Shown: piece after piece, positions 11,449 through 23,437 of the stretch
How the letters are laid out: the number at the start of each line of letters is the position of its first letter
How positions within the stretch are numbered: the stretch's first letter is position 1
Origin: Ceratorhiza oryzae-sativae
Taxonomy: Eukaryota; Basidiomycota; Agaricomycetes; Cantharellales; Ceratobasidiaceae
Direction: 5' to 3'
Length of the DNA: 64,000 bases
Assembly (NCBI GenBank): GCA_030998015.1
Contig: JARWMV010000251.1
Coordinates: forward strand, 372,001-436,000
Translations under genes and position numbers: made by a program
The notes under the pieces: generated by a model
Told to the model about the DNA's origin: nothing
Seen by the model: only the letters and a program-made list of their open reading frames with translations
Databases searched by the model: none

Positions 11449-12992
11449 ATGGACAAACCTGCACATAGAAAAAAGGTGCTGGTCATGGGCTTGCGTAAGT
11501 AAGTTGCCCTGTGTGCTGCTTGTGAACTTGTTTCTCACACCGCTTCGCGGATGACCAGGAGTGGCAAAACCTCTGCGCTACGGGTTCTCACACGCGGAAT
11601 CCCACCAAAGGATACTTTTTATATCGAGACTTCGACGCAGATCGTAAAGGAGAATGTTGAGTACGCCACATATCCCTGCGGTCCGGCAAACCCAAAATTA
11701 ATCGGACACTTTGCGCGGCTGTAGTACGATAATCCCGCTCGAAGTTTGGGACTGCCCTGGATCAATAACCGTGCAGACGCTCGGAGCGCCTCTATCCCAA
11801 TTTTCGTCTGTGGTGTTCTTTATCGATATCCAGGTGGGTTGTGTGAATGTTTGTCAAATCTGTCGATTGACAAATGTTAGCTTAGGACGATTATCATCTG
11901 CCTATTAAGCGGTTTTATGAACTAGTTGTTGCTGCATACGAAGCTGGAATCACAGCACTGCCATTCGAGGTACTGGTGCACAAGGCTGAGGCACATTCCG
12001 AGGATTACAGGCTGGGTATGTGCTCCTCTGGTGTTTCGCTTTAGTATCCTTACTAAGCGACTGTAGACAACTTCCGAGAGATTCAACAACGAATTGAAGA
12101 CGAATTGTACGACTACCCGTCCGAGCCTCTCCATACGTTCTATCCTATCAGTTACCACACGTCCTCTATCTATGACCACTCGATGCACGAAGCGTTTTCA
12201 AAGATTGTGCAAAGAATAACATCCCAAGTTCACTTGGCCGCCCTCGAGAATTTGATGAACGTGCTCACACCAGTACGTGTTTGCATATCGTCCCCGTGAC
12301 CAATCTAAACGTGGATTTAGAAATGTTCCTTGACAAAGGCGTTTTTATTTGATGTGAATTTGAGGATATACGTATCTACCGATGCGTCTCCAGTGGATCC
12401 TGGAAGCTATGAAACGTGCTCGGAGTATTTGCAGACGATTCTGACCTTTGCCAAGCTTTACCAGTACGTTGACTTCTCTTGGCTCCTTTCCACGCTGGAA
12501 CTCAATGGGTCCTTCGGTGATAGTAACATCCCTCCACATCCACGATCTATAAATAGCATGTCATCCACGCTTACATCCCCTACCACACCAACGCCGCGAC
12601 ATCCGGGACTCCCGCTCCGAACCAAACCTGAAGACGCTGATAACGCTACGGCCCAGCCCGATGCGGAAATTGAGCTATTCCACGAGGGGTCATGGGCGTC
12701 CAGCTTTGCGCAGTTGGCGCCCGAGACGACACTTGCGTATTGGCAGATTACGACGTGAGTGAAACGCCAAGCCCGTGATCCCACAGGATTTGGTACTGAG
12801 TACAGCCCTAGGTCGCTCGCTCTGGTCTCCCTCGCGCGAAGTGACATATTCGAATCTAGGCGCGGGCTCATTGAGTACAACGTTTCGTTCTTCCGCGACG
12901 CTGTGCAAAAGATTCAAAGATTGCCACGAGCGGAGGTAAACCAACATGATTCGTGCTATGGCGCTTTGAGAGAGATACCCGGCTGTATTTAG
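11449..12992 (+). CDS. GTR2: Rag-family GTPase Gtr2 / RagC-D
   Basis: Exons 11449-11498, 11559-11660, 11725-11833, 11886-12015, 12067-12272, 12321-12754 and 12812-12992. The G1 loop reads VLVMGLRKSGKTSA, typical of RagC/D, and the G3 region reads EVWDCPG. The C-terminal roadblock part includes KCSLTKAFLFDVN and ESRRGLIEYNVSFFR. With its Gtr1 partner this protein signals amino acids to TORC1 at the vacuole through the Ego/Ragulator complex. The segment between residues about 215 and 315 (12480-12700) carries a Ser/Thr/Pro-rich insert. An alternative splice (gtacgt at 12463 to tag at 12529) would remove part of it in frame. Otherwise intact. Confidence 0.9.
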
Positions 12993-13223
12993 GCTTTCGT
13001 TTACCTATAGTTTCTTAACGTGGATAAGCCGAACACAGCCAAATCAAGGGACCGAAATTATAAGAATTTCAATTTGCAATATCCAGGCTGGAAATAGCTA
13101 CTCTTCAGTGGCGGTGCGTGATCCCCCTTTTGCGGGCTGTTCCCGCTCACCGCCGGGCATTCGTGGACCATAAATTCACTGGTTCAATCGCCAAAACCCG
13201 CCGATCCCCCATATCCTCCCACG

Positions 13224-14592
13224 ATGCCTAGACTATGGTCGCTGCTGGCTCTCTCGCTCCTATGGGTTGCTGCACTTGCCCAGGAGCCACCCCACCCCAC
13301 CCAGGGCCAGCCATGCGACCTCAAGAGAAACCGACTGAACACAGAGACGAAAAAGTTCTCCAGCGATTGTGGTGATAGAATGTATTGTTCGCAGAATAGT
13401 ATATGCCAGCCTAGAGGCTGCAGACGGGTACGTTGCTACGAGTTCTTTCTCTGTACTCCTTGCTCATGACCCGAAGGACGAGTTTCCGTTTGGCTATAAA
13501 GACCACGACACGTTTCCGCCAATGTGTCCGAGGGGCAAGTTCTGTCCAGACGAAGGAGACCAGTGTCTCGATATCATGCCCACAGGGTCGACGTGCCAAC
13601 TAAATCGAGATGGTGCGTCAATTTCGCGAGCGTCTAACATTCAAGGTCAAGCTCATCTATGGACAGATCAATGCGCACCACCCGCCGATACGACCGGTCT
13701 CGAGAGCGAGATGAACAACCACGGCGCAATGTGCTTCCAATTCTCCTGCCAATATGCGAATCTCACGATTGGCCAGTCGTGCGCGGTGGAGAACATTGTC
13801 TATGTCGGGTACGGCGGGGGAGGATCGCAGTATATGAATATCGTGAGCAGGGACAGATGCGCACCTCATTTGTGGTGCAACGCCCAGTCTGGAGTCTGTG
13901 AGCAGACCGTGCAGCTTGGTGAGGCGTGTTTTGCGCATAAGCAGTGTGATAGCGTGAGTTCGGTCCACCCGGTCGCTTGTTTTACGGTCTGAAACTCGCG
14001 CTGGCAGTACACTTGCGGCACGAAGAACGTCTGCACAGTCCCGCCGGGAACGCCGCTTGAAATCCAGCTGTGGCAGTATATTATTACCGGCATCGCCATT
14101 GTCTTGAGTAAGTCTTCGCCTCGTCGACGACCCTATCCAGCTAATTTATCTCTTCAAACAGTTATGGTCAGCTTGTCCATCAGCCTATTCATGTTCCACA
14201 AGCGCACCCGCGCAAAGAAGCTGCGTGAAATCCGCGCATACTTTCGGGAGCAGACTTCGTACCGCAATAGTATTATTACGATGCACAGCAACGCGCGCGC
14301 GCGCATATCGAGGCTTTCCCTTGGCTCGCACGATTCATTGGCCCATTTTGGCGGCGCTCTTGGGGGCCGCGATAGCTTGGACAGCGATCACGATGAGCGA
14401 GCGTTGCTCGATTATGGCCGACCGTCCACGGACTCTAGCCACAGACATTCGGTCGAGCATGATAGCGACGAGGACGGGGTTGGGCATACATATCAGCAAG
14501 GGGCGGGTGTGGGCGGAAGCGTCCCTGTGCATAGGCTTATGAGCCACCTGAATCAGGAATGGCACCCGGCAGAGTGGGGTGCAAGACAATAG
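13224..14592 (+). CDS. Secreted-pathway Cys-rich single-pass membrane protein, unknown function
   Basis: Exons 13224-13427, 13477-13612, 13667-13953, 14008-14107 and 14162-14592 encode about 385 residues. The N-terminus (LWSLLALSLLWVAALAQ) is a clear signal peptide. The lumenal part has about 20 cysteines in spaced pairs such as CPRGKFCPDEGDQC and CAPHLWCNAQSGVC. One transmembrane helix (YIITGIAIVLIMVSLSISLF) is followed by a basic stop-transfer HKRTRAKK and an acidic, Ser-rich cytoplasmic tail with many Asp-Ser sites. I do not recognise a named family. It resembles Cys-rich surface proteins predicted widely in agaricomycetes. The topology is type I by inference. Confidence 0.8.
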
Positions 14593-15439
14593 GTGTCGTT
14601 TCATTTTCTGTTGGGTTTGAGCTCTTGCATTTTCGGACTTCATCTATTCATCAAAGACTTGTATACCTAACGCAATATAGCATCCTTTGTTTCTATGAAT
14701 GCATGTTCACATCACGGTCGATGGACAAATGTATGCATGTGAGAAGGAAACCAGTCAATCGCGTGATATCATCCCACGGTTTCGGCTAGCGCTACAACTT
14801 ACCCTGCTCGTCCTCCTCCATCCACCATTCCACTACGACCGCGAATAGTTTATCGCGCAGTGACGACTCTTTATGCTCATTCCATCCATCCCTGCAATTT
14901 CATGGACATATGCAACGGACTTAGCGCCTGGTCGATTAGAATACCGATTATGAACACGAGAGTTCCTTGTACTTCTCAACTTCGGTCTTGGCTCCCGCAA
15001 CCACATGCTCCCCTCCGTACGTTCTTCGGTCGTGCCTGCCCTACCATTTACACATACACCCGGTCCGCTCTAGGCCTTGCCTTCCACCCACTTCAGGCTG
15101 CTCGAATATGATCGATCCCCCAGCTCTCCCTCAGAAGTAGTACCTTGAAGGCTCAAAGGAGCGCCCATTACCGTAAGCGTCTCGGTTAGATATCGCTATA
15201 CACCCATTAATAACCTATCGACGCAATCTAGTACCCGGATATGCTGTCTTGGCAGGTCCCGTTGTGCACATTGCGCCTTACGAATTCGGACTGAGCATGT
15301 CGGGTCGCGCACAAATCAAGCCCAGTAACATGTGGACTTCCGGCAGTTTTCATATGCGGATTCCTCGAAGAAGGGGGTATAAAAGATAGGCGGCTCGCGG
15401 ACTATCCCTCCAGGCCCTGGTTGTGCGAGCTCAGGCAGG
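14593..15439. other. Intergenic, membrane-protein 3' side and peptidase promoter
   Basis: No convincing coding region on either strand. A TATA box sits at the right end (15378-15384). Confidence 0.5.
15378..15384 (+). promoter_or_regulatory. TATA box of M28 peptidase gene
   Basis: TATAAAA lies about 60 bp before the peptidase ATG at 15440, in the range expected for a fungal secreted-enzyme gene with a short leader. Confidence 0.55.
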
Positions 15440-17433
15440 ATGGTCCGCCTCGTTTCTTTTGTCACTGCTGCGTCGTTTGCTGCTGTGCCTGCGCTGGTGT
15501 TCTCGACGATATTATTAATTCGATCAAGCTCCCACTGACGTCGGAGAAATTGCAAAAGGTATAGTTTTTATCGCGCTAAACTGCTCTTGATGATTGTATT
15601 GACCTAATTTCTTGGCTTGTAGGATATCACCCTTCCAGCGTTAAAGGTCCATGCCAAGGTGCTTCAGAGCTTTGGAGACAAGTCGAATGGACTCGTGTCT
15701 TTGGTTCCACAGGCCACAATGCCTCGGTTGGTCAGTACATTTTCGATACTCGCTTGGTTTTAGCTGGTTTGTCTGATCATGCCAGTTTAGACTATGTTGC
15801 GAGCATCGCCAAGATAGCCGGATATGACGTCAAACGGCAAACCTTTCCGCATGACTTTTCACAAGTTCTTAGCCAGAGCCTTGTAGTCGCTGGCTCGCCT
15901 ATTGATATCTCAGTCATGACTGTATGGCACTGGCACTCTACACCTCGACCCTAAACCCGTCGCTGACTTCAACCTGATACAGTACTCCCCTTCTACACCC
16001 TCTGGTGGTGTCACCGCCGCTCTTGTTCTTATCCCTGATCCGGATGCTGCGCCTTCTCCGGGTTGTAGTGCAGCCGATTTCTCGGGCGTTGACGTAAAGG
16101 GAAAGATTGCGTTGATCCAGCGCGGCGGATGTACGTTCGCGATCAAGTCAACCAATGCCAAGGCGGCTGGCGCTGTTGGTGCTATTAGTATGTGTCTTGT
16201 TCACCCAGAGGTCCGTTTGACTTCTAACCGTGGTTTCTCGCTAGTTTATAACAACGTCAATGGCACTCTTAGTGGCACGCTTGGTACACCAAACACTACC
16301 AGCTATGCCCCGTTGGAGGAATTTCGAAGGCCGACGGGGAAGCTTTAGTTTCGAAGATCGCTGCTGGATCGTCACGCGACTCTCAACGTTCAGAATTTGA
16401 ACGAGGTGAGGTATAGCACCAACGTCATCGCAACTTCCAAGGCCGGCAACCAGAGTAACATCGTGTTTATCGGTGGCCACCTTGACTCGGTCGCTGCTGG
16501 ACCAGGAATCAACGATAATGGATCCGGTAAGCATGCTCTGGTTCTCTTCATTGAAACGACTAATAAACTTCGGATGGTGTCAGGGTCTATCACAGTCCTT
16601 GAGCTAGCTGTCCAGCTCGCCAAGTACAAACTGACGAATGCCGTTCGATTTGCATGGTGGACTGCTGAAGAGTATGGACTCGTCGGGTCGGAATACTACG
16701 TGGATAACTTGCCCGAGCGGAGCGCAAGAAGATTGCGCTTTACATCAAGTGAGTTAGTAATTACAACCGGGGCATTTAAGCTAATTCAACGATTTAGCCT
16801 TGACATGGTAGCGAGCCCCAATTACGTCTACGCGGTATATGATGGCGACGGTTCGGCTGGCAAAAACCCCGGGCCTGCGTACGTTTTTGCTTACCCCGAC
16901 GTTCACCCAACTAACCTCGAAACGATACAGTCCTCCCGGCTCTGGTGCCATTGAGAAAGTTTTTACCGATTACTTTGCTTCGAAGAATATCCCAGTGTTC
17001 CGACTGCGTTTGATGGTCGATCTGACTATGGCCCGTTCATTGCCGAGGGTGTCAATATTCCCGCTGGGGGCTTATTTACCGGCGCCGAAGGCATCAAGAC
17101 AGCCGAACAACAGCAACTTTTTGGAGGAACAGCTGGTGTTGCATATGATGTCAACTATCACGCCAAAGGTGACACATATGACAACTTGAATTTTGAAGCA
17201 TTTTTGGTTAATGCCAAGGTGGGTCGTTTTCGTGCGAAGATAGCTTGGGCATCAGACTAATATAGCGCTTTGCCTAGGCTTCCGCCCACGCGATTGCTAC
17301 GTTTGTTCAGTCCACTAAAGTTGTCGATGCTGAGAAAGCTGGTGCTGGATTGGCTGCACGGGAAGTCTCTCCAGCTCCTCATGACAATGCTCCCGCCCAG
17401 GGAAAGCATCTGTGTGTAGGGGATTTGCAGTGA
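15440..17433 (+). pseudogene. M28 family aminopeptidase (Zn exopeptidase) with seven frame breaks
   Basis: The product is a secreted Zn aminopeptidase of the M28/leucine-aminopeptidase type with a PA domain. The signal peptide is followed by a propeptide, the PA segment (KIALIQRGGCTF) and the catalytic domain: GGHLDSVAAGPGINDNGSG, WWTAEEYGLVGSEYY, DMVASPNYVYAVYDGDG and DVNYHAKGDTYD. All expected metal ligands (H, D, E, D, H) and the catalytic Glu are present. Introns are normal, for example 15732-15789 and 17219-17278. The conserved frame is interrupted near 15500, 15690, 16315, 16375, 16717, 16798 and 16992. In each case one missing base restores the family pattern. The last third is intact. 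Either a recent pseudogene or, more likely given the same error in neighbours, assembly error over a working gene. Ends 94 bp from the convergent eIF3j gene. Confidence 0.75.
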
Positions 17434-17527
17434 ACTCACAGCAACGCAAAAGCTTTATGGATGTATGCAATTATGTAATTCAAACGGCACGATATATACT
17501 ACGGGCTCTATGCTCGGGAAAATAGGA

Positions 17528-18519
17528 CTACATGAAATCGTCGTCGCCAAAATCGTCCAACACCTCTTCGTATGCGGCCGTGTCCACTTTCCTAAATAAT
17601 AAATTCAGTATGCGTGCGTTAACGGATGGGTATCACTCACTTTGCCCCGGGTTTCGTAAGTCCCAGACCTGGCTTTTGCGCGGCCTTGGGCTTTTTCTTC
17701 CCGCTTGCCTTTTCTCGAGCTTCTTTCTGCTTCTCGTTGGCCAGAGTTGAGAGTCCAGACGCAACTTTGCGATGTCCACATCGCGAAGAGGCTCGGCGAG
17801 AGCACGGGCCTAGCAGGATGATCAGGGAATGCAAATATGTAGTGAGTGTAGTCACTTACATGTAACTCGATGAACGTTGCATATAAGGGTTTGCTCTGGT
17901 GTCGTTGGATCACATGCTCCATTATCATGTTAGAGAGTTTTTGGAAGTCCTCTTTACTTCGGGGCTCGAATGACAAAATCTCGGAGAGCTCGCTCGGGGC
18001 ATCTGCAATCAACGTTAATCACGACATCTCTCGCTCACATCTCTTAAAAAATCACCTCCTAGAGCAGCTGCACCCAACAAATCGCCTGCATTCTTCAAGT
18101 CGCTTTCCAACTCTCGTGCTCGTTGTTCTGCGACGGTCAAAGCCTTTGCATCATCCGAGTCACCCGCGCGCCATTCGTCAGGATCAAGCTCTCCTGCAGC
18201 ACCACGACGTGCACCCGATGCAGCGGCCGCAGCTTCCTTCTCGGCCATCTTGGCTTTGAACGTCTTTCGCTTCTTGGGTGCTGTGGCTGCACTAGTCGAT
18301 GTGGGCTTGGCTTGTTCCTCGTCCGACGACGCATCCCAGTCCGACTGGCCGTGCAACGGTGAGATGAAATCTTATGTGATGATAACTATCAAGACCTACC
18401 GCCGGCTTTTCTTCAGCATCCTCATCTGCCCATTTTGAGGGTTTTGCGCGGGGCACGGCAGGAACCGCGCGTGGCGGAGCTGCCGCAGGTGTGTCACTCC
18501 CAGAGTCATCTATCCTCAT
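17528..18519 (-). CDS. HCR1: eIF3 subunit j (Hcr1) homologue
   Basis: Exons 18400-18519, 18056-18344, 17860-18002, 17641-17809 and 17528-17591. The protein opens with an Asp/Ser-rich region containing KPSKWADEDAEEKP and SDWDASSDEEQ, followed by a Lys/Ala-rich helix. The C-terminal part has EPRSKEDFQKLSNMI and ends DDFGDDDFM, both typical of eIF3j. The subunit sits at the 40S decoding centre, helps scanning and ribosome recycling, and in yeast also aids 20S pre-rRNA processing. One frame break lies at 17765-17768, where AAAG should probably read with one more base. Because the gene is conserved and important, this is best read as consensus error. The gene is divergent from the DNA methyltransferase, 359 bp apart. 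Confidence 0.85.
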
Positions 18520-18878
18520 CCTAGCATCAATATGAGCTTCAAAGGGCGGGGTTTCGGTTCACTAACCCCAGTTGTCTCCTCCCATCGTGTATTGTTCCTA
18601 GTCCTGCGGTTAAGGGCTCAAAGGCTTTCTAGTTTCTCTAAGGCGGTATATCCAAGGGCTGACTGCAGCTTAGATGTCACACAAGGTGAAATTATGGAAT
18701 GTTGGTGGCGGGCTCCGTAGGGATGATGAAACACGAGGGGAGGGCGGATGAGGTCGTGCGCAAAAGTCTCGAAGATCAAAGAGATCTGCTTTGCCTAAAA
18801 GGCTCAGGGCCTATTTGAAATCGTGGCCGCACCAATTGTCTCCGCTTCTCGACCTCGACCTGCAAAGCCTCGGGCACC

Positions 18879-21800
18879 ATGAACACAGACGGTTGGCACG
18901 AGCGTGTAGACTGGGACGGATACTTGGACGAGAGGATTGTCATACAATCTCTCGACGATGCCGACATTCAGGCGGAGCATGCCGTCGACGACGACCGACG
19001 CATATTCCGGTTAACCGACTTCTTTGTGTATGACCAGACGACCATGAAGCTTGTCGTGTTGAATCCCGACCGAGTCGATAATTTATCTGTCGCTGGGAGA
19101 GCCATTCCTATGATCCCCGATGACAATGCCGGGGAGGACGCTGAGCTTGAGGCAGTTTACGAGGCCGAGATACAATTGTCTGCGATTACAAAGGTGGAAT
19201 TCACCTACTTGGACGTGTCGGATGCGGAACAAGAGTGAGTCAGCCATGTTCTATTTTAAAGAGGCTAAATTAAACTTTTCGTGTGTCAGTGGCATTTACA
19301 TTCTAACCAGTTTCGCTTGGTGAGCATTATCCGATTCGATTATTACGTTTTTTTGTTTTTTGTTTTGTTTGACATCTGCCTCGTAGGTATCTCCTCGAGC
19401 GACCTCGCGGGTTCTACCGGAGTTTGTATCAGGACCCCTTTCGGCAGTTCCGTTTGGTTCTGGTAATTCTTCGGAGGGCGTACGAACACCCTGAAGAGCG
19501 ACTCGGCGAATTTATCCATAAATTCCGTCGCATAGCCAAGCGCATAGAAGAGCGGCATACCCGCGCCCTCGATTGGGGTTACCCAGCTCTGCATCCCGCT
19601 GACCTCCAGGAGTCGGTAGGTTGCTTCATACACTTGCTGTTTGAGCTGTGGACCACAGCTAATGTTGGTGACAGAGTGGCGCCATCGCCCGCAACGTACT
19701 CTTTTATATAGAGCGCCTCGCAAGCGACCTACAGAGCGAGACGGATGATGTACGACGTGCAAGCCTAATTACAGTGCGCGAGCGCTTGAAGGCGAGCTCC
19801 GCAATCTCGAACGTTTTGAATGGAGCCTTAGCCACAATTCGCAAACGTGGCGACGTACCTCTTTCCCCTTCTGGAGATGACCGGCCTGAATTACACTCTC
19901 CTCATCCTCGAGGGAATGAGCCAGATGAGTTTAATATCATTTTTGACGCAGAGGAATCCGATGACGAGATGGATGAGGACCGACCCCCACGACTGTCAGT
20001 CCCTACTCGCCGAACTTGCGTCACGCCTGTTGTCGAAAGGGTGGCTCGTAAAGTCTTTGCAAGTGCGCTGAACCTAATCGGGGAGCCGCTTCCGGATGTG
20101 ACCTGGCGCGAGTCACGAGCTGGCGGAAGGCCAGTCGCTTCTACTACAAAGCTCAAGGTAATTCCGCATGATTTCACTTCGGACTGGATGTTGTTGACAT
20201 GACTTGAACACAAGAGAGGGCTGTGCGTCATGACAAGAGCGGGAATTGATGAAGCGGATGCGCAACAGGTATGGTTCCTACAGCGTTTAAAAGTAGATAT
20301 ATGCGTCACTTATGGCACGGGGTAGGATTGGGCATTTAACAATGAGAAAACGAGATCGTTGAATGAATCGGCCAACGAATTCTGGTCAGTTGAATAAATA
20401 AATAAATTTATATATGCGTCTGATCCCGGAGCGTAGGTTCGCTCAGATCATGAGCATTAGACCTGACGGAAGCAGATTGCATGTGCGCTGGTTCGATCAC
20501 AGTGCCAAGTCGGACCTACTTAAAGAATTTGAGCGACCTTTGGAGTTGTTTTTGACAAACAGGTGTGCGTGGCTGGCTCGACACCACATCGAGCGGCTGG
20601 TCGACGTCAAATTCCTCGGCCCTGACGAGGAGCCACCCAACTACGAGCAACAGTATCACGTTCGGTAAGCGTGCAGATCTGTCGTAAAGATACAGCCCCC
20701 TGAAAACTGCTCTAGGTTCATTCGTGATCACCGTGCTGGTGCTTTCATTCGACTCCGTGCCTCGGACTTCGACCTCGATGAAAATTCGACCAGTTGTCCC
20801 ATCTGTGATACTGCTGAGCTCAAAGAGCTCCATTATATAGACGGGGAGCTGCGCCTTGACGGTGCCTTTCTACACAGGGGTGACTTTTTTGTTATAAACC
20901 CCCTGCAACGCACGCCATGGCTGAAAAGAGAGGGGGATGGCAAGGATCCTGGCCCTGGCTTTATAGTCCGAATCACTTCAGTTTATTTTCGTAACAATAA
21001 CGGCCGGATGGAATTCGACTCCATGCACGTACAGGGGCTCGAACGAGTAGAGCTGTTGAGGAAGCGGAGGCTGGTCGATGACACATATTTGCCATGTGAA
21101 GGACGCCCTATTCATGATGAGGTACGCTTCACGATTTTTTTATATATAACTTAAAAGATATACTGCAATGCCGCCCCCCTAGCGCCGTTTATGTTTGATG
21201 GACAAGTGGAAGCTTTCCATAGATTTCAAAGCGATAAAAAAGTCACCAATCCGAAAATGCTTCGTCCGGCACCCCGATAGCTTTGACTCAGTCGAAGCGA
21301 TGAACGAATGGTTGGATCAGAGCACACTGCATTATATTGCTGACCTCCAAGGTGTGCCGGGAGCGCCTATAACTAGCGATAATCATCGCAGCCCAAGAGT
21401 CATTGGTGTCGAGGATATTTCTCTGGATGACTTTAACTCACTGCCACCTTGTACAAGGTGTGCTGACGACTCAGTCAGTCAGCATATTGTCCCTATGTCA
21501 ATGCTGGATCTATTCAGCGGAGCAGGGGGACTGAGCAAAGGACTAGTGGACTCGGGTATATGCGTCCCTCGATTTGCGATTGACCATGATGACGCCGCGT
21601 GCCAGACATATCGGTAGGTTTTGGAAAACTTGAGCACACTTTTACTAACTTGTATTAAAGAGCCAATTTTCCTGGCGCGAAGTCGATTCACGGAGACGTC
21701 AATGTTGTACTATCCAGGACATTGCTTGCTGCCCAAGATCGAGTGAACAACGGCGGACCTATCGAAAATACTGAAAATTCAAAGCTGCTTCCAGAGCAGC

Positions 21801-23373
21801 ACGAAGTTGATTTTATTTGTGGTGGGCCACCATGGTAATTTGTAACGCATACCTGCAGTTCAGTAGTATCCTTACAACTCCAACCATAGCCAAAGCTTCT
21901 CCGGAGCGAACCGTTTTAAGCGGGATGACGACCCCCGCTCCGCGATGGTAGCCGCAGTCCTATCTGCGGTTGAACACTATCGACCGAAATATTTTCTGAT
22001 AGTGAGTTTTCAGGTATGCCTCCACAGTTGTGTATTGAGTTTTCCTTAGGAAAATGTACCGGATGCCCTCACTCATAAACTCACTGGCCCCACGCCGCGA
22101 GCGAGCAGTGCCGACTCGGAAGATACCGCCGATGGACCAGTCAGCCAAATCGAACAGGGAATAATCCGATTCTTAATCCGTGTATCGTTAGACTTGGGGT
22201 ACTCATTTCGTGCTGGCGTCTTACAGGCAGGTCAATATGGCTCCCCACAACGTCGACGGCGTGCGTATATTCTTGGTGCGCGCCCTGGACTTACGTTACC
22301 CGAACTTCCACTCGCAACCCACAGGATTGGGACACCAGAGACTGGAATGAAAATGCCTACTGGTGGATATCTGGATGCGCTTGAAGTCAGGTCGGGATAT
22401 GCTCTTCATCCGGCCGTGACGATATGGGACGCAATTGAGGACCTGAGACCGTTTGAATGGTATGCTTTCAGACGCATATAGGCACCAATACTATCATTAC
22501 CACTCTACTAGGGCCAACCCCCATTTCCTTATCCCAGCCACTCAGGCTGCACGAACAGAAGCACGAAACCGTCGCGCTATCATCCCCTCGTATAACGCTG
22601 TGCATGAGGATCGATGTGAGGTTGGGCCAGGTGCGGGCGGCGAACCGGTTGCATATCGGAGCGAGTCCGTCACGATGTATCAGATGCAAGCCCGGAAAAA
22701 TTCAGACGAGGTGACTGGACATTACACTTCATCTTTTAAGTCTCCAGTGTTTGTTGAGCGGTAATTATGCCTTTATTTAGCCCAGAAAAGTGCCAGGTTT
22801 AACGCTGATATTTTGCTAGTGTTGTGAATATTCCGCTTTCGGCTAATGCGGATCATCGAGGCAAGACTGTTTACCATTCAGTGTCACCTCTCTGAGCTAA
22901 CCACAGGAGCTAGCCCTCCCTGAAATCCTCAGACGAGGAGACTTTTTATCCAACATCTTTGGTAGTGGTGGAGCAAGCGGGTACTACCGCGGGGCATTTG
23001 GTCGATACGACAGGAGAGACCAATTTGCCACCATTCTTACATCACTCAGGCCAGCCAAGAAGAATGGATACTGTGTCCATCCTGAGGTACGGCTGTCTTG
23101 TTCTGCATAAATCACGTTTCTAAACTGCTAGTTTTATTAGCAAAAAAGGATGTTAACTATGCGCGAACTCGCACGCGCCCAAGGATTTCCGGACAATTTT
23201 GTGTTTCATGGCGACGTCGACCAAGTTAACCGCCAGGCGAGTTTAAAACCTACCCAAGCTCATTCTTTCACTCATGCGTATCTTAATAGATTGGGAACGC
23301 AGTAGTCGTCCAAGTTTCCAAAGCCATAGGGAAGGAAATCAAAAAGGCAATGATTGCAGATAGGGGTATTTAG
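18879..23373 (+). CDS. DNMT1-type DNA (cytosine-5) methyltransferase
   Basis: Multi-exon gene; first exons are 18879-19234, 19290-19319, 19387-19615 and 19735-20157. The N-terminus carries an RFTS-like domain (FRLTDFFVYDQTTMK, FAWYLLERPRGFYRSLY). Two BAH-like segments follow, one around FAQIMSIRPDGSRLHVRWFD and one around FIVRITSVYFR. The catalytic domain has motif I MLDLFSGAGGLSKGL, motif IV GGPPCQSFSGAN with the nucleophilic Cys, motif VI FLIENVPDALTH, motif VIII QYGSPQRRRRAYILG, motif IX ELARAQGFPDNF and motif X QIGNAV. This order is that of maintenance or DIM-2-like enzymes that methylate cytosine in hemimethylated or repeat DNA in the nucleus. Motifs IX and X are separated by a GC-donor intron just before QIGNAV (CAG|GCGAGT). 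The region 20160-20420 between RFTS and the first BAH is hard to splice with confidence. An upstream 5' exon is possible. Confidence 0.88.
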
Positions 23374-23437
23374 CTTCAAATTCACAACACGTAGACCTAA
23401 GCGCACGGAGTATATCATCGTCCGATAATACCACATA

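Noticed and set aside
13170..13200. GGTTCAATC box suggesting a tRNA gene
   Set aside because: No matching A box or acceptor stem at the right distance. It lies in the promoter of the Cys-rich membrane protein gene.
15440..17433. M28 gene as a true pseudogene from natural selection loss
   Set aside because: The same kind of one-base breaks occurs in essential genes next to it, and catalytic residues are all kept. I kept the pseudogene type as a warning but favour sequence error.
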